Assembly: GCF_021390575.1 (NCBI RefSeq)
Contig: NZ_JAJEJQ010000001.1
Coordinates: forward strand, 3,262,501-3,326,500
DNA length: 64,000 nt
Origin: Paraburkholderia adhaesiva
GTDB taxonomy: Bacteria; Pseudomonadota; Gammaproteobacteria; Burkholderiales; Burkholderiaceae
Reading direction: 5' to 3'
In this document: in pieces, positions 30,146-42,487 of the stretch
Numbering within the stretch: position 1 is the first letter of the stretch
Layout of the letters: every line of letters starts with the position of its first letter
The notes under the pieces: generated by a model
The model's input: only the letters and a program-made list of their open reading frames with translations
The model's database searches: none
What the model was told of the DNA's origin: nothing
Translations under genes and position numbers: made by a program

Positions 30146-30171
30146 AGCGGGCTCCAGGCCCGCTTTTTTTT
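30146..30171 (+). terminator. Strong plus-strand terminator without an obvious gene
   Basis: AGCGGGC (30146-30152) pairs with GCCCGCT (30158-30164) around a five-base loop, followed by eight T residues. The only plus-strand gene upstream is pheC, 560 bases away. It may end a long pheC transcript or an unannotated small RNA. Confidence 0.8.
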
Positions 30172-30281
30172 CGTCTGCGTTTTGGGATTATTCGTCCCGT
30201 CTGCGTCACAATCCTTCGCTTTCCAAAGTATCGCGGTGCATCGCCCGCGGCGCACTTGCGTGTCACTGCGGGCTGTCTCGG

Positions 30282-32024
30282 TCACGCCGTCTTCTGCTCG
30301 CCGATCTTCAGTTCGTCCATCATGCGCGCGCGCATTACGAACTTTTGCACCTTGCCCGTTACGGTCATCGGGAGTTCGTTCACGAACCGGATGTATTTCG
30401 GAATCTTGTAGTGGGCAATCTGCCCCTGGCAGAACGCCTGGATCTCCTCCGCACTCGCCTCTTCGCCAGGCTGCAGCACGATCCACGCGCAGACCTCTTC
30501 GCCGTATTTCGCATCGGGCACGCCGAACACCTGCACGGACTGCACCTTCGGATGCCTGAACAAGAATTCTTCGATCTCGCGCGGATAGATGTTCTCGCCA
30601 CCGCGGATCAACATGTCTTTAATGCGGCCGACGATGTTGCAGTAACCGTCCGCGTCGATCGTCGCGAGATCGCCCGTGTGCATCCAGCCGTCCACGATCG
30701 CTTCCGCCGTTCTGGCGTCATCGCCCCAGTAGCCGCGCATCACCGAATAGCCCTTCGTGCAAAGCTCCCCGGTAACGCCCACCGGCACGGTATTGCCAAG
30801 CGGATCGACGATCTTCACTTCCAGATGCGGCTGGATGCGTCCGACCGTGGTCGTGCGCTTGTCGAGCGGATCGGTCGTCGAACTCTGGAACGACACCGGG
30901 CTCGTCTCCGTCATGCCGTACGCAATCGTGATTTCCGCGAGATGCATCTTCGACACGACGCGTTTCATCGTCTCGATCGGACACGGCGAGCCAGCCATGA
31001 TGCCGGTGCGCAGACGCCTCAGATCGAAGCTCGCGAAGTCGGGGTGATCGAGTTCGGCGATGAACATGGTCGGCACGCCGTGCAGCGCGGTACATCCCTC
31101 TTCTGATACCGCTTCGAGCGTTGCGCGCGGATCGAACGCCTCGCCGGGGAACACCATGTTCGCGCCCACCGACACGCAAGCCAGCACCGCGAGCACCATG
31201 CCGAAGCAGTGATAGAGCGGCACCGGGATGCAAAGCGAATCCTCTTCGGTGAGCCGCATCGCCATCGCAATGAAACGCCCGTTATTGAGGACGTTGCGGT
31301 GCGTAAGCGTGGCGCCCTTCGGGTTGCCCGTCGTGCCGCTTGTGAACTGGATGTTGATCGGATCGTCGGCGGAAAGCGTCGTGCCGATCGCGTCCAGTTC
31401 CGCCTTGCCCGTCCGCTCGAGCCGCTCGCGACCCATCTCCACCAGCTCGCTGAAATTGAGCATGCCAGGCGTTTCGGTGTCGCACATGCGGATCACTGCG
31501 CGCAGGTCCGGCAAGCGCGCCGCATGCAGATCGCCAGGCGTGGCATTCGCCAGTTCGGGAGCTAGCGTCTGCAGCATTTCGAGGTACTTCGTGGTCTTGA
31601 AGCTCTCGGCCGTGACAATCGCCTTGCAGCCAACCTTGTTCAGCGCGTATTCGAGTTCAGCAAGGCGGTAGGCGGGATTGATGTTGACCAGCACCGCACC
31701 GATGCGGGCCGTGGCGAACTGCGTAAGCAGCCACTCGACGCGATTCGGCGACCAGATACCGACGCGGTCGCCCGGCACGATGCCAAGCGCGAGAAAACCT
31801 GCGGCGAGCACGTCGACTTCATCGGCGAACTCGCGCCAGGTCCATCGGATGCCCTGTTCGCGAAACACAACTGCCGGCCGCTCGGGAAACCGTTGAACGG
31901 TTTCGAGGAGGAATGCGCCGATGGTCGCGTCGCTGAGTGGCGTCGCGGTCGTGCCGCGCACGTAGGAAAGCCCGTCTTTCGGCGCGATGAGCGCTTCGCG
32001 CGCACCTGCTGCGTCGATTGCCAT
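30282..32024 (-). CDS. Acyl-CoA synthetase (AMP-binding, ANL superfamily)
   Basis: A 580-residue enzyme that activates a carboxylic acid through an acyl-adenylate to the CoA thioester. It shows the P-loop [18 protein letters not shown], the adenine-binding YGMTETSP, the hinge [14 protein letters not shown] and [21 protein letters not shown], and the C-terminal catalytic lysine in [17 protein letters not shown] precedes the ATG at 32024. The type resembles medium- or long-chain fatty acyl-CoA synthetases. The gene stands alone, so the preferred acid is uncertain. Confidence 0.9.
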   Translation of the reverse strand: MAIDAAGAREALIAPKDGLSYVRGTTATPLSDATIGAFLLETVQRFPERPAVVFREQGIRWTWREFADEVDVLAAGFLALGIVPGDRVGIWSPNRVEWLLTQFATARIGAVLVNINPAYRLAELEYALNKVGCKAIVTAESFKTTKYLEMLQTLAPELANATPGDLHAARLPDLRAVIRMCDTETPGMLNFSELVEMGRERLERTGKAELDAIGTTLSADDPINIQFTSGTTGNPKGATLTHRNVLNNGRFIAMAMRLTEEDSLCIPVPLYHCFGMVLAVLACVSVGANMVFPGEAFDPRATLEAVSEEGCTALHGVPTMFIAELDHPDFASFDLRRLRTGIMAGSPCPIETMKRVVSKMHLAEITIAYGMTETSPVSFQSSTTDPLDKRTTTVGRIQPHLEVKIVDPLGNTVPVGVTGELCTKGYSVMRGYWGDDARTAEAIVDGWMHTGDLATIDADGYCNIVGRIKDMLIRGGENIYPREIEEFLFRHPKVQSVQVFGVPDAKYGEEVCAWIVLQPGEEASAEEIQAFCQGQIAHYKIPKYIRFVNELPMTVTGKVQKFVMRARMMDELKIGEQKTA

Positions 32025-32284
32025 GGTGCCTGTCTCCTCCAGGAGTCTCGCTCCCGAATGAAAAGTATTTGAAAAACATTCTGCCACCGGCGCCAGGCGC
32101 GACGGCATCAAGTTTTACCCGCAACGTCTGGGCTGCGGTCAAGGCCGCCTAAGACGTCATCGACGGACACGAAGGAGTGATTTCGCCTTACCTTTCCGTA
32201 AACGTCAAGTGTATCTCTCAACTTTCGCTATCGAAGCGTGGACTGCAGCGGCGGCGCGTCCCGCCGCCCACCAATCGGACGCAC

Positions 32285-32320
32285 AAAAAAGAAAAGGGCT
32301 CCCATCGGGAGCCCTTTTCC
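32285..32320. terminator. Terminator of the atp operon
   Basis: A perfect 12-bp stem (AAAAGGGCTCCC with GGGAGCCCTTTT) and a three-base loop, with a T-rich run in the minus direction. It lies 42 bases past the atpC stop. The hairpin can also act on the plus strand. Confidence 0.9.
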
Positions 32321-32361
32321 GTTCGCGCTCTGCGACGCGCGAGCGCCGCATGCGCACCAGA

Positions 32362-32787
32362 TCAATGCTGGTTCATCTTGCGCAGGCGCTGGATCGCCGC
32401 GAGTTGCGCGACTGCGTAGGCGAGTTCCGCCTGCGCCGTTGCGTACTCGAGGTTCGAGCCTGCGTTCTGCAGCGCCTCTTCAGCGCGCTTGCGTGCGTCT
32501 GCGGCCTTCGCTTCGTCGAGATCCTTGCCGCGAATCGCGGTGTCGGCGAGCACCGTTACGGCGCCCGGCTGCACTTCGAGAATGCCACCGGCGACGAACA
32601 CGAACTCTTCCTCACCTTCTGCCGAGACAATACGCACCGCACCCGGACGAATCCGCGTGATCAGCGGCGTGTGACCCGGCAGGATGCCCAGCTCGCCCGC
32701 CTCGCCCGGAAGCGCGACGAACTTCGCCTGGCCGTCGAAGATGCTCTCTTCGGCGCTGACGACGTCTACCTTGATGGTTGCTGCCAT
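32362..32787 (-). CDS. atpC: ATP synthase epsilon subunit
   Basis: Central-stalk subunit that couples gamma to the c-ring and inhibits ATP hydrolysis. The 141 residues have an N-terminal beta-sandwich ([34 protein letters not shown]) and a C-terminal helical hairpin (about 90-138). Last gene of the atp operon. A palindromic leader element ends in its Shine-Dalgarno CAGGAG, ten bases before the ATG. Confidence 0.97.
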   Translation of the reverse strand: MAATIKVDVVSAEESIFDGQAKFVALPGEAGELGILPGHTPLITRIRPGAVRIVSAEGEEEFVFVAGGILEVQPGAVTVLADTAIRGKDLDEAKAADARKRAEEALQNAGSNLEYATAQAELAYAVAQLAAIQRLRKMNQH

Positions 32788-32796
32788 ATGTGTCGA

Positions 32797-32851
32797 CTCC
32801 TGTGTCGATCGGAGTTAGTGCTTGAGCGCTTACTCCGATCCCATGCACAGC
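32797..32851 (-). repeat. Shine-Dalgarno-proximal palindromic leader element, copy B (atpC)
   Basis: On the minus strand GATCGGAGT (32840-32832) pairs with ACTCCGATC (32815-32807). The 5' flank GCTGTGCATGG and the 3' flank GATCGACACAGGAG match copy A. Relative to copy A, base changes occur in both arms and keep the pairing. The last bases form the atpC Shine-Dalgarno. Confidence 0.85.
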
Positions 32852-32919
32852 ACGGGTTGAGTAGTTGCGACGGCGCTTCACCCACGAAGCGCTACGCCGC
32901 AATGCCTGCAACTCAACCG

Positions 32920-34341
<1,422 letters not shown>

Positions 34342-34394
34342 TCACTCGCCCACCGATGCACGGCGGCGCGGTTTCGCACTCGGCTTGCGCCCGG

Positions 34395-35276
34395 TCAGAC
34401 CGCTGCTGCACCGCCGACGATTTCCGAAAGTTCCTTCGTAATCGCGGCCTGGCGGCTCTTGTTGTACGAGAGCTGCAGTTCGTTGATGACCGTCTTCGCG
34501 TTGTCCGACGCGGCCTTCATCGCCACCATCCGTGCCGACTGCTCCGACGCCATGTTCTCAGCAACGGCCTGATAGACCAGTGCTTCGACATAGCGGACCA
34601 GCAGTTCGTCCACGACGGTCTGCGCGTCCGGCTCGTAGATGTAGTCCCACGCGGACTTCGGCGTCGTGCCGTCGTCGTTGCTTTCGAGGCGTTCGCTCGA
34701 CAGCGGCAGCAACTGCTCGATCACCGGCTCCTGCTTCATCGTATTGACGAAGCGCGTGTACGCAAGATACACGGCCGAGAGCTTGCCCTCGGCGTACTGG
34801 TCGAGCTGCACCTTCACCGCGCCGATCAGCTTCTCGAGGTGCGGCGTATCGCCCAGCTGCACGACGTTCGAAACAACTTTCGCACGCAGACGGTTCAGGA
34901 AGCCGAGGCCCCTGCTGCCGATACCCGTCGCTTCGACGGTCTTGCCTTCGGCTTCGAGTTCCTTGAACTTCTGCAACGTCGCACGCAGCACGTTGGTGTT
35001 CATGCCGCCGCACAGACCCTTGTCGGTCGTGACGAGAATGACGCCAGCCACCTTCGCATCGTTGTTCTCCGTCATGAACGGATGACGATACTCGGGATTC
35101 GCACGGCTCATGTGCGCAGCGATGTCGCGGACCCGGTCGGCATACGGGCGGGCGGCGCGCATGCGCTCCTGGGCGCGGCGCATCTTCGATGCCGCGACCA
35201 TTTCCATCGCCTTGGTGATCTTGCGCGTGTTTTGCACGCTCTTGATCTTGCCGCGAATTTCCTTCATTCCAGCCAT
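34395..35276 (-). CDS. atpG: ATP synthase gamma subunit
   Basis: Rotating central shaft of F1. The 293 residues have the N-terminal helix with [20 protein letters not shown] and the C-terminal helix ending [18 protein letters not shown], which together form the coiled coil. The central Rossmann-like domain contains [17 protein letters not shown] directly follows a nested pair of palindromic leader elements, seven bases before the ATG. Confidence 0.98.
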   Translation of the reverse strand: MAGMKEIRGKIKSVQNTRKITKAMEMVAASKMRRAQERMRAARPYADRVRDIAAHMSRANPEYRHPFMTENNDAKVAGVILVTTDKGLCGGMNTNVLRATLQKFKELEAEGKTVEATGIGSRGLGFLNRLRAKVVSNVVQLGDTPHLEKLIGAVKVQLDQYAEGKLSAVYLAYTRFVNTMKQEPVIEQLLPLSSERLESNDDGTTPKSAWDYIYEPDAQTVVDELLVRYVEALVYQAVAENMASEQSARMVAMKAASDNAKTVINELQLSYNKSRQAAITKELSEIVGGAAAV

Positions 35277-35283
35277 TGCTTGC

Positions 35284-35367
35284 TCCTTTGTCGACCCGAC
35301 TTAGCGTGTCGACCAGAGTTAGCGCTTTAGCGCTTACTCTGGTCCCATAGCGCTTACTCGGGTCCCA
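35284..35367 (-). repeat. Nested palindromic leader elements, copies C1 and C2 (atpG)
   Basis: The inner element has arms GACCAGAGT (35311-35319) and ACTCTGGTC (35336-35344) and reads like the atpC and gcvP copies. It sits inside an outer element whose arms are at 35293-35306 and 35351-35364 (GACCCGACTTAGCG and CGCTTACTCGGGTC, one mismatch). The outer element's loop is interrupted by the whole inner one. The outer end GTCGACA abuts the atpG Shine-Dalgarno AAGGAG. Confidence 0.85.
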
Positions 35368-35399
35368 GTCCGTTTATCGTTGGATGATTCCCGGACGGA

Positions 35400-36941
35400 T
35401 CAATATGCGCCGGACTTCTTGAAGTCCTTGAGAGCCGCGTGGAGCGCGTTCTCGTCGTCCTTCGACAGGTCCTTCGAAGCCTCGATGCGGTTCACGAGGT
35501 CGGCGTGGCTCGTCTTCAGGAATTCACGCATGCCCTTCTCGAACGGCAGGACGTCCTTCACGTCGAGGTCGTCGAGGTAGCCGTTGTTCGCCGCGAACAG
35601 CGCGACGGCCAGTTCCCAGACTTGCAGCGGCTGGTACTGCGGCTGCTTGAGCAGTTCCGTCACGCGGCGGCCGCGCTCGAGCTGCTTGCGGGTCGCTTCG
35701 TCGAGGTCCGATGCGAACTGCGCGAATGCTGCGAGTTCACGGTACTGCGCGAGGTCGGTACGGATACCGCCCGACAGCTTCTTCACAACCTTGGTCTGAG
35801 CCGCACCACCCACACGCGACACCGACACGCCGGCGTTAATAGCCGGACGGATACCCGCGTTGAAGAGGTCGGTTTCCAGGAAGATCTGGCCGTCGGTAAT
35901 CGAGATCACGTTCGTCGGAACGAACGCGGTCACGTCACCAGCTTGCGTTTCGATGATCGGCAGTGCCGTCAGCGAACCCGTCTTGCCCTTCACTTCGCCG
36001 TTCGTGAACTTCTCGACGTAGTCGGCCGAAACGCGCGCGGCGCGCTCGAGCAGACGCGAGTGCAGGTAGAACACGTCGCCCGGATAAGCTTCACGGCCCG
36101 GCGGACGGCGCAGCAGCAGCGAGATCTGACGATATGCCCAGGCTTGCTTGGTCAAGTCGTCATAAATGATCAGCGCGTCTTGACCGCGGTCGCGGAAGTA
36201 TTCGCCCATCGTGCAACCGGCGTACGGTGCCAGGTACTGCAGAGCAGCCGATTCCGAAGCCGAAGCGGCAACGACGATCGTGTAGGCCATCGCGCCCGTT
36301 TCTTCGAGCTTGCGCACCACGTTCTGGATCGACGAAGCCTTCTGGCCGATCGCGACGTAGATACAGATGAGGTCCTTGCCCTTCTGGTTGATGATCGTGT
36401 CGACTGCCACGGCGGTCTTGCCGCACTGACGGTCGCCGATGATCAGCTCACGCTGGCCACGGCCGATCGGCACCATCGAGTCGATCGACTTCAGGCCGGT
36501 CTGCATCGGCTGGGACACGCCTTCACGCCAGATCACGCCGGGGGCAATCTTTTCGATTGCGTCGGTCATCTTGGCGTTGACCGGGCCCTTGCCGTCGATC
36601 GGGTTGCCGAGCGGATCGACCACGCGGCCGATCAGTTCCGGGCCGACCGGAACTTCGAGAATGCGGCCCGTCGTCTTGACGATGTCGCCTTCCGAGATGT
36701 GCTCGTACTCACCCAGAATCACCGCGCCGACCGAGTCGCGCTCGAGGTTCAGCGCGAGGCCAAAGGTGTTGCCCGGGAATTCGAGCATTTCGCCCTGCAT
36801 CACGTCCGACAGGCCGTGGATACGCACGATACCGTCGGTCACGGAGATCACGGTGCCCTGATTGCGAACGTCTGCGCTCGCTTCAAGGCCCTGGATCCGG
36901 CTCTTGATCAGCTCGCTGATCTCAGAGGGATTGAGTTGCAT
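35400..36941 (-). CDS. atpA: ATP synthase alpha subunit
   Basis: Regulatory nucleotide-binding subunit of F1. The 513 residues carry the P-loop GDRQCGKT (169-176), the [18 protein letters not shown] segment and [11 protein letters not shown] with the arginine finger region. The start at 36941 begins [16 protein letters not shown], the usual N-terminus, after a GAGCG ribosome site. It is followed by atpG after 123 bases. Confidence 0.98.
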   Translation of the reverse strand: MQLNPSEISELIKSRIQGLEASADVRNQGTVISVTDGIVRIHGLSDVMQGEMLEFPGNTFGLALNLERDSVGAVILGEYEHISEGDIVKTTGRILEVPVGPELIGRVVDPLGNPIDGKGPVNAKMTDAIEKIAPGVIWREGVSQPMQTGLKSIDSMVPIGRGQRELIIGDRQCGKTAVAVDTIINQKGKDLICIYVAIGQKASSIQNVVRKLEETGAMAYTIVVAASASESAALQYLAPYAGCTMGEYFRDRGQDALIIYDDLTKQAWAYRQISLLLRRPPGREAYPGDVFYLHSRLLERAARVSADYVEKFTNGEVKGKTGSLTALPIIETQAGDVTAFVPTNVISITDGQIFLETDLFNAGIRPAINAGVSVSRVGGAAQTKVVKKLSGGIRTDLAQYRELAAFAQFASDLDEATRKQLERGRRVTELLKQPQYQPLQVWELAVALFAANNGYLDDLDVKDVLPFEKGMREFLKTSHADLVNRIEASKDLSKDDENALHAALKDFKKSGAY

Positions 36942-36998
36942 TATTCGCTCCTGATGTTCAATTCTGTTGCGTGCCAGCTGCCGCGCCGATCAAGGCGC

Positions 36999-37538
36999 TC
37001 AGGCAGTCAAAGCCACCTGCATGCTGGCGAGCCGCGCGCGGACCGAGGTATCGAGCACTTCGTCGCCAACCGTGACGCGCACGCCGCCGATCAGCGACTT
37101 GTCGACTTCAACGGTGGGCTTCAGCTTGCGTTTGAACTTGTGTTCGAGACTGGCGACGAGGTCGTTCAACTGGGCGCCTTCGAGCGGAAACGCGCTGACG
37201 ATCAATGCATCGGCTGCGCCTTCTTTCGCGTTCTTGAGCGCTTCGAACTGTTCGCGGATTTCCGGCAGCAGTTCGAGGCGACGGTTCGCGATCAGCATCT
37301 GCACGAGGTTCTTCGCTTCTGCGCTGTTCTTCAGCGGCGATTGCACCGCCGAAAACAGCAGATCGACGACCTGTTCATGGCTGACTTTCGGGCTCGACGA
37401 GACCGACAGCACGTCCGGCAAGGCCGCAACCTGCGCCAGCTCCGCGACGAGCGTGGACCAGGCGGCGACGTCACCAGCTTCGGCCACGCCAAACAGCGCT
37501 TCTGCGTACGGGCGGGCGATGGTTGCAAGTTCGGCCAT
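36999..37538 (-). CDS. atpH: ATP synthase delta subunit
   Basis: Peripheral-stalk subunit that ties the b dimer to the top of F1 (OSCP equivalent). The 179 residues form a six-helix N-terminal domain ([20 protein letters not shown]) and a C-terminal region with the conserved [19 protein letters not shown]. It starts two bases after the atpF stop, so translation is probably coupled. Confidence 0.97.
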   Translation of the reverse strand: MAELATIARPYAEALFGVAEAGDVAAWSTLVAELAQVAALPDVLSVSSSPKVSHEQVVDLLFSAVQSPLKNSAEAKNLVQMLIANRRLELLPEIREQFEALKNAKEGAADALIVSAFPLEGAQLNDLVASLEHKFKRKLKPTVEVDKSLIGGVRVTVGDEVLDTSVRARLASMQVALTA

Positions 37539-37540
37539 GA

Positions 37541-38011
37541 TCAGAGCTCGGCTTTCAGTTGATTCAGCAGGTCAGCATGTGCTGCCTGGTCGACTTCGCG
37601 CTTCAGGATCTGCTCGGCGCCCTGGACGGCGAGAGCGGCGACCTGGCCACGCAGTGCTTCGCGTGCCTTGACGACCTGCTGGTCGGCGTCGGCCTTCGCC
37701 TGGGCGACGATGCGCGCCGCTTCCGCGTGCGCCTGAGCCTTGATTTCTTCGGCGACTGCCATGGCGCGCTTTTCGGCGTCGGCGATACGGCTTTGGCCCT
37801 CGTTGCGGGCCTGCGCCAGTTCTTCACCTACGCGCTTGTGCGCCGCTTCGAGTTCCGTCTTGCCCTTTTCGGCGGCTGCGAGGCCGTCAGCGATCTTCTT
37901 CGAGCGCTCGTCGAGGGCGTTGATCAACGGCGGCCACACGAACTTCATCGTGAACCACGCGAGGATCAGGAACACGACCATTTGCGCAAACAGGGTTGCG
38001 TTGAGATTCAC
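37541..38011 (-). CDS. atpF: ATP synthase b subunit
   Basis: Peripheral stalk of Fo. The 156 residues start with a membrane helix (about 5-26, [20 protein letters not shown]) followed by a long charged helix that forms a right-handed coiled coil as a dimer. Only one b gene is present, as expected for the homodimeric proteobacterial type. Confidence 0.97.
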   Translation of the reverse strand: MNLNATLFAQMVVFLILAWFTMKFVWPPLINALDERSKKIADGLAAAEKGKTELEAAHKRVGEELAQARNEGQSRIADAEKRAMAVAEEIKAQAHAEAARIVAQAKADADQQVVKAREALRGQVAALAVQGAEQILKREVDQAAHADLLNQLKAEL

Positions 38012-38151
38012 GGTGTTTCCTTAATCGTTGCTATTCCGGGGAATTGAAACGGCAAGGCGCTCATCGGTTGTGAAACTCGATCAGCGCCTCGTCACCCGTT
38101 CCGCCATGCGCCTGTCGTTAGTTATAGGTCAGGCGCAATCTTCCAGGGAAC

Positions 38152-38457
<306 letters not shown>

Positions 38458-38487
38458 TTAAAACTGCAATTCGTGTCGACAGCCTGC

Positions 38488-39429
<942 letters not shown>

Positions 39430-39529
39430 TCAAACTAGCACGTCTGCTGTCCGCTTGCCCCTCTGCTGCGCTTTGCTGTTTCGGCGTCCGCAGTGCGGCG
39501 CCGCAGTTCAAAGCACAGTCAGTGGCCGG

Positions 39530-40105
39530 TCAGCGCCATGCAAGCGCGATCCAGTAAGTCTTGAGTGCGATCAGGTAAGTGACGAGCAGCGGAATCCACT
39601 GCACTTCGCGATACCAGACCGCAACGGCGACGAACATCGCAATCGTCGCCCCCATCTTGAAAGCCTCGCCGAGCATCCAGTTCATCACGGTGCCGGCACC
39701 GCTGAGCTGCTTGAGGCGCGCGGCGAACAGCGCACCCGGCAACCAGCAGATCGCTCCGCCCAGAAACGCCGATAGCGCAGCAGCACCTGGCGGCTTGTAG
39801 AACAGCCACCACACCAGCGTCGCAACAAGGGACAAAACCAATTGCGCTGCCACGACCCGAAAAGGCGTGACGCGCGATGGGCGACTCACTTGCGGACCGA
39901 AGAGCTTCTCGGCTTCAGTCCGGGTGAGCGGAACGATGTCGTTATTATCTTGCTGCTGGTCGGCGTCCCACTGCGCGTTGTGATCCTCACGCGAAGCGGC
40001 AATTCGTGATGCACCCCGTTCGCTGCCGCGAACACCTGCCCCGTGTTGCGATCCGTCGGACTCTTCTTGCGCCTTCGGCGCGCCACTTGTCCTCAGATCC
40101 ACCAT
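39530..40105 (-). CDS. atpI: ATP synthase subunit I
   Basis: Small membrane protein at the head of atp operons that helps assemble the c-ring. The 191 residues have a long hydrophilic N-terminal extension (about 1-80, rich in Gln, Asp, Ser) and then four hydrophobic segments with GGAICWLPGALFAARLKQL and FKMGATIAMFVAVAVWY. The extension is longer than in E. coli AtpI. The ATG at 40105 lies 90 bases downstream of the operon promoter's -10 box. Confidence 0.9.
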   Translation of the reverse strand: MVDLRTSGAPKAQEESDGSQHGAGVRGSERGASRIAASREDHNAQWDADQQQDNNDIVPLTRTEAEKLFGPQVSRPSRVTPFRVVAAQLVLSLVATLVWWLFYKPPGAAALSAFLGGAICWLPGALFAARLKQLSGAGTVMNWMLGEAFKMGATIAMFVAVAVWYREVQWIPLLVTYLIALKTYWIALAWR

Positions 40106-40194
40106 CGCAGCAATTCCGGATGTTCGCTTCTCGTTCGCGACTATGCGTTTATTACAACGCTCTTACGGCGCGCCCAACCAAATAAATCCGGGCG

Positions 40195-40223
40195 ATTGTA
40201 AGCGATAGTTGCAGCCAATTCAA
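40195..40223 (-). promoter_or_regulatory. Sigma-70 promoter of the atp operon
   Basis: On the minus strand TTGAAT (40223-40218) and TACAAT (40200-40195) are separated by exactly 17 bases. They lie about 90 bases ahead of the atpI start. Both hexamers match the housekeeping consensus in five of six and in five of six positions respectively when TTGACA/TATAAT is allowed one change each in the key bases. Confidence 0.65.
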
Positions 40224-40389
40224 GACTTTAGGGCGCTCAATAAACCCGTGAAATGGCAGTTCATGATATGGAAAACGCGCCTTCTTCCAGGCCATAACGA
40301 AAGCTGTAAGGTGGCGAAAAGTGTGGCAGTGCGTTGAGCCTGACGGCGTCGATTTTCTCGCCTGGAGCGACAAATCGGCCCTGCCACTG

Positions 40390-41586
40390 TCAGAGAAAAT
40401 GCAGCAGGAATGCGCCGCCGAAGAGCGCAATTAACCAGAACGGTAGCGAAATCAGATGGAACGGCAGCCATACGCCCCGCTCGTTCGAAAGGCGCACGGC
40501 GATGAGGTTTGCGAGCGAACCAATCGCGACGCCAAAGCCACCGACACTCACCCCAAACGCAACTGCGCGCCAGTCGTGCGTGAAGCCCGACAGAACGATC
40601 GCTGCTGGTACGTTGCTGATGACCTGAGAGAGCACGGCGGCTGCGACATACGACCGCATTGGCGTTTGCAGCGAGAGGTCTCCGATCAGCTGGTGAATCC
40701 ACGGTAGCGCGGCAGCACTACGCAAGACAATGAACATCAGCACGAAAATCAGCAGGAGCAACCAGTCGATTTTCAACACGATGCGCGTGCGCCAGATCAG
40801 GAATCCGGCGGCGACGCCAGCGAGCGCGATTCCAGCGCGATGTGCATCCGCAAGCAACACGAACGCGACGAAGAGCAGCAGCGCAACCCCCGCGAGCGCG
40901 CGGTCGACCGGATGCGGTTCGATGTCCGTCGATAGATCGAGCGGTCGCGGCTTGAAAAGACACACGACCAGCGCAAATAACATGACCATCAAAAGCGCGC
41001 AGAGCGGCGCAAGCACCACGACGAAGCGGGTAAATGCAACGCCGCTGAGTTGCCAGAGAAACAGGTTCTGCGGATTGCCGAGGGGCGTCAGTACCGATCC
41101 CGCATTGACTGCAAGGGCGATCACAATCACGAGACGCTTGAGCGGCAACGGCGTCAACTTGTGCAGCGATAGCACGAGCGGCACGACGACAAATAGTGCC
41201 ACGTCGTTCGTCACCACCGTCGCGAGCGCAGCGGCCATCGCGACCAGCAAAAACGCCAGCGCACGCTCGGAATGGATGTGATGCACGAGACGATGCGCAG
41301 CCCACGTCAGCAGTCCTGAATATTCGATGGCCTTCGTGAGAATCAGCAGGCCCGCGAGCGTCATCACCGTCTGCCAGTCGACGAGCGCCGGCAACGATGT
41401 CCACGCGCGGGGCGCGAAAAGCTGGAGCAGCACGAGCGCCGCGACGAGGATGGCCAGCACCGGTTCGCCGGCTGCGAACGCCAGAACCCTGCGCAGGTGT
41501 CCCTGCGTAGCCGCTTGAATTTGCCTCACCGGTGGTGGACCGACGCGTGTATGGGAAGTCGCCGCATCAGGTGGCGGTTTCGCCAC
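40390..41586 (-). CDS. SLC13/ArsB-NhaD-type membrane permease
   Basis: A 398-residue integral membrane protein with about ten hydrophobic segments. Two repeat-like halves each carry an Asn-Pro or Asn-Val-Pro turn: GSVLTPLGNPQNLFLWQL (about 162-179) and SQVISNVPAAIVLSG (about 322-336). These are the substrate and cation-binding hairpins of the ion-transporter superfamily. The ligand is uncertain; anion, citrate and arsenite carriers share this fold. The GTG start at 41586 lies inside parB and overlaps its end by 20 bases, suggesting coupled translation, but a later start is possible because the first 25 residues are not membrane-like. Confidence 0.8.
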   Translation of the reverse strand: MAKPPPDAATSHTRVGPPPVRQIQAATQGHLRRVLAFAAGEPVLAILVAALVLLQLFAPRAWTSLPALVDWQTVMTLAGLLILTKAIEYSGLLTWAAHRLVHHIHSERALAFLLVAMAAALATVVTNDVALFVVVPLVLSLHKLTPLPLKRLVIVIALAVNAGSVLTPLGNPQNLFLWQLSGVAFTRFVVVLAPLCALLMVMLFALVVCLFKPRPLDLSTDIEPHPVDRALAGVALLLFVAFVLLADAHRAGIALAGVAAGFLIWRTRIVLKIDWLLLLIFVLMFIVLRSAAALPWIHQLIGDLSLQTPMRSYVAAAVLSQVISNVPAAIVLSGFTHDWRAVAFGVSVGGFGVAIGSLANLIAVRLSNERGVWLPFHLISLPFWLIALFGGAFLLHFL

Positions 41587-42454
41587 GCAGACGCAGAAGA
41601 ATGCCGTCGAGTGCGTCGAGGTCGCCGAAATCGACCGTCAACTGTCCGCGCCCCCGCCTGCCCAACTTGATCTTTACCGTGGCGGCCAGCAGGTCGGACA
41701 ACTCTTCTTCGAGGCGCCGTGTGTCGCGGCCGCCGTCGTGTGCCGCCCTCGCCTTCACCGCGGGCGCGGCCTTCGTCGTGCTCAACACCAGCTTTTCGGT
41801 CTCGCGCACCGACATGCGCTTGTTGACGACCTGGTTCGCGAGCGTGATCTGCGTCGCGGAATCGACGGCGAGCAGCGCGCGCGCATGGCCCATGTCGAGA
41901 TCACCCGCGAGCAGCATGGTCTGCACGGGTGCTGCGAGATTCAAGAGACGCAGCAAGTTCGACACCGCAGGACGCGAGCGACCGACCGACTCCGCGGCCT
42001 GTTCGTGTGTGAAATGGAATTCGTCGAGCAGGCGCTGAATGCCCTGCGCCTCTTCGAGCGGATTGAGATCCTCGCGCTGGATATTCTCGATCAGCGCCAT
42101 GGCGGCGGCGGCCTGGTCGGGCACGTCCTTCACGAGGACCGGTACTTCCTTTAGTCCCGCGAGATGCGCCGCGCGGAAACGCCGCTCGCCCGCAATGATC
42201 TCGTAGCGATCCGTGTCGACCGGCCGGACCAGGATCGGCTGCATGAGCCCCTGCGCCCGGATGCTCGCGGCCAGTTCCTGCAACGCGCCCTCGTCCATTC
42301 GGGTACGCGGCTGGTACTTGCCCGCCTGCATCTTCGTGAGCGGCAGCGTGTTGGGCGCGCCGTCGATCTTCACCGCCTCGGTAATGTCCGCACTGCCGCC
42401 AAGCAGCGCTTCCAGCCCGCGGCCCAACCCCTTCTTCCGTGCTACTGCGTTCAT
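41567..42454 (-). CDS. parB: Chromosome partitioning protein ParB
   Basis: CTP-dependent clamp that loads at parS and spreads to form the partition complex. The 295 residues hold the N-terminal CTP-binding domain with GERRFRAAHLAGL (about 91-103), a helix-turn-helix with TQEEVA-type sequence written HEQAAESVGRSRPAVSNLLRLL (about 151-172), and a C-terminal dimerisation domain ending LDGILLRLRGE. It lies 33 bases after parA. Confidence 0.97.
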   Translation of the reverse strand: MNAVARKKGLGRGLEALLGGSADITEAVKIDGAPNTLPLTKMQAGKYQPRTRMDEGALQELAASIRAQGLMQPILVRPVDTDRYEIIAGERRFRAAHLAGLKEVPVLVKDVPDQAAAAMALIENIQREDLNPLEEAQGIQRLLDEFHFTHEQAAESVGRSRPAVSNLLRLLNLAAPVQTMLLAGDLDMGHARALLAVDSATQITLANQVVNKRMSVRETEKLVLSTTKAAPAVKARAAHDGGRDTRRLEEELSDLLAATVKIKLGRRGRGQLTVDFGDLDALDGILLRLRGETAT

Positions 42455-42487
42455 CGTGCTTCCTCTATCCGTTGGCCGCCGCGAGCG

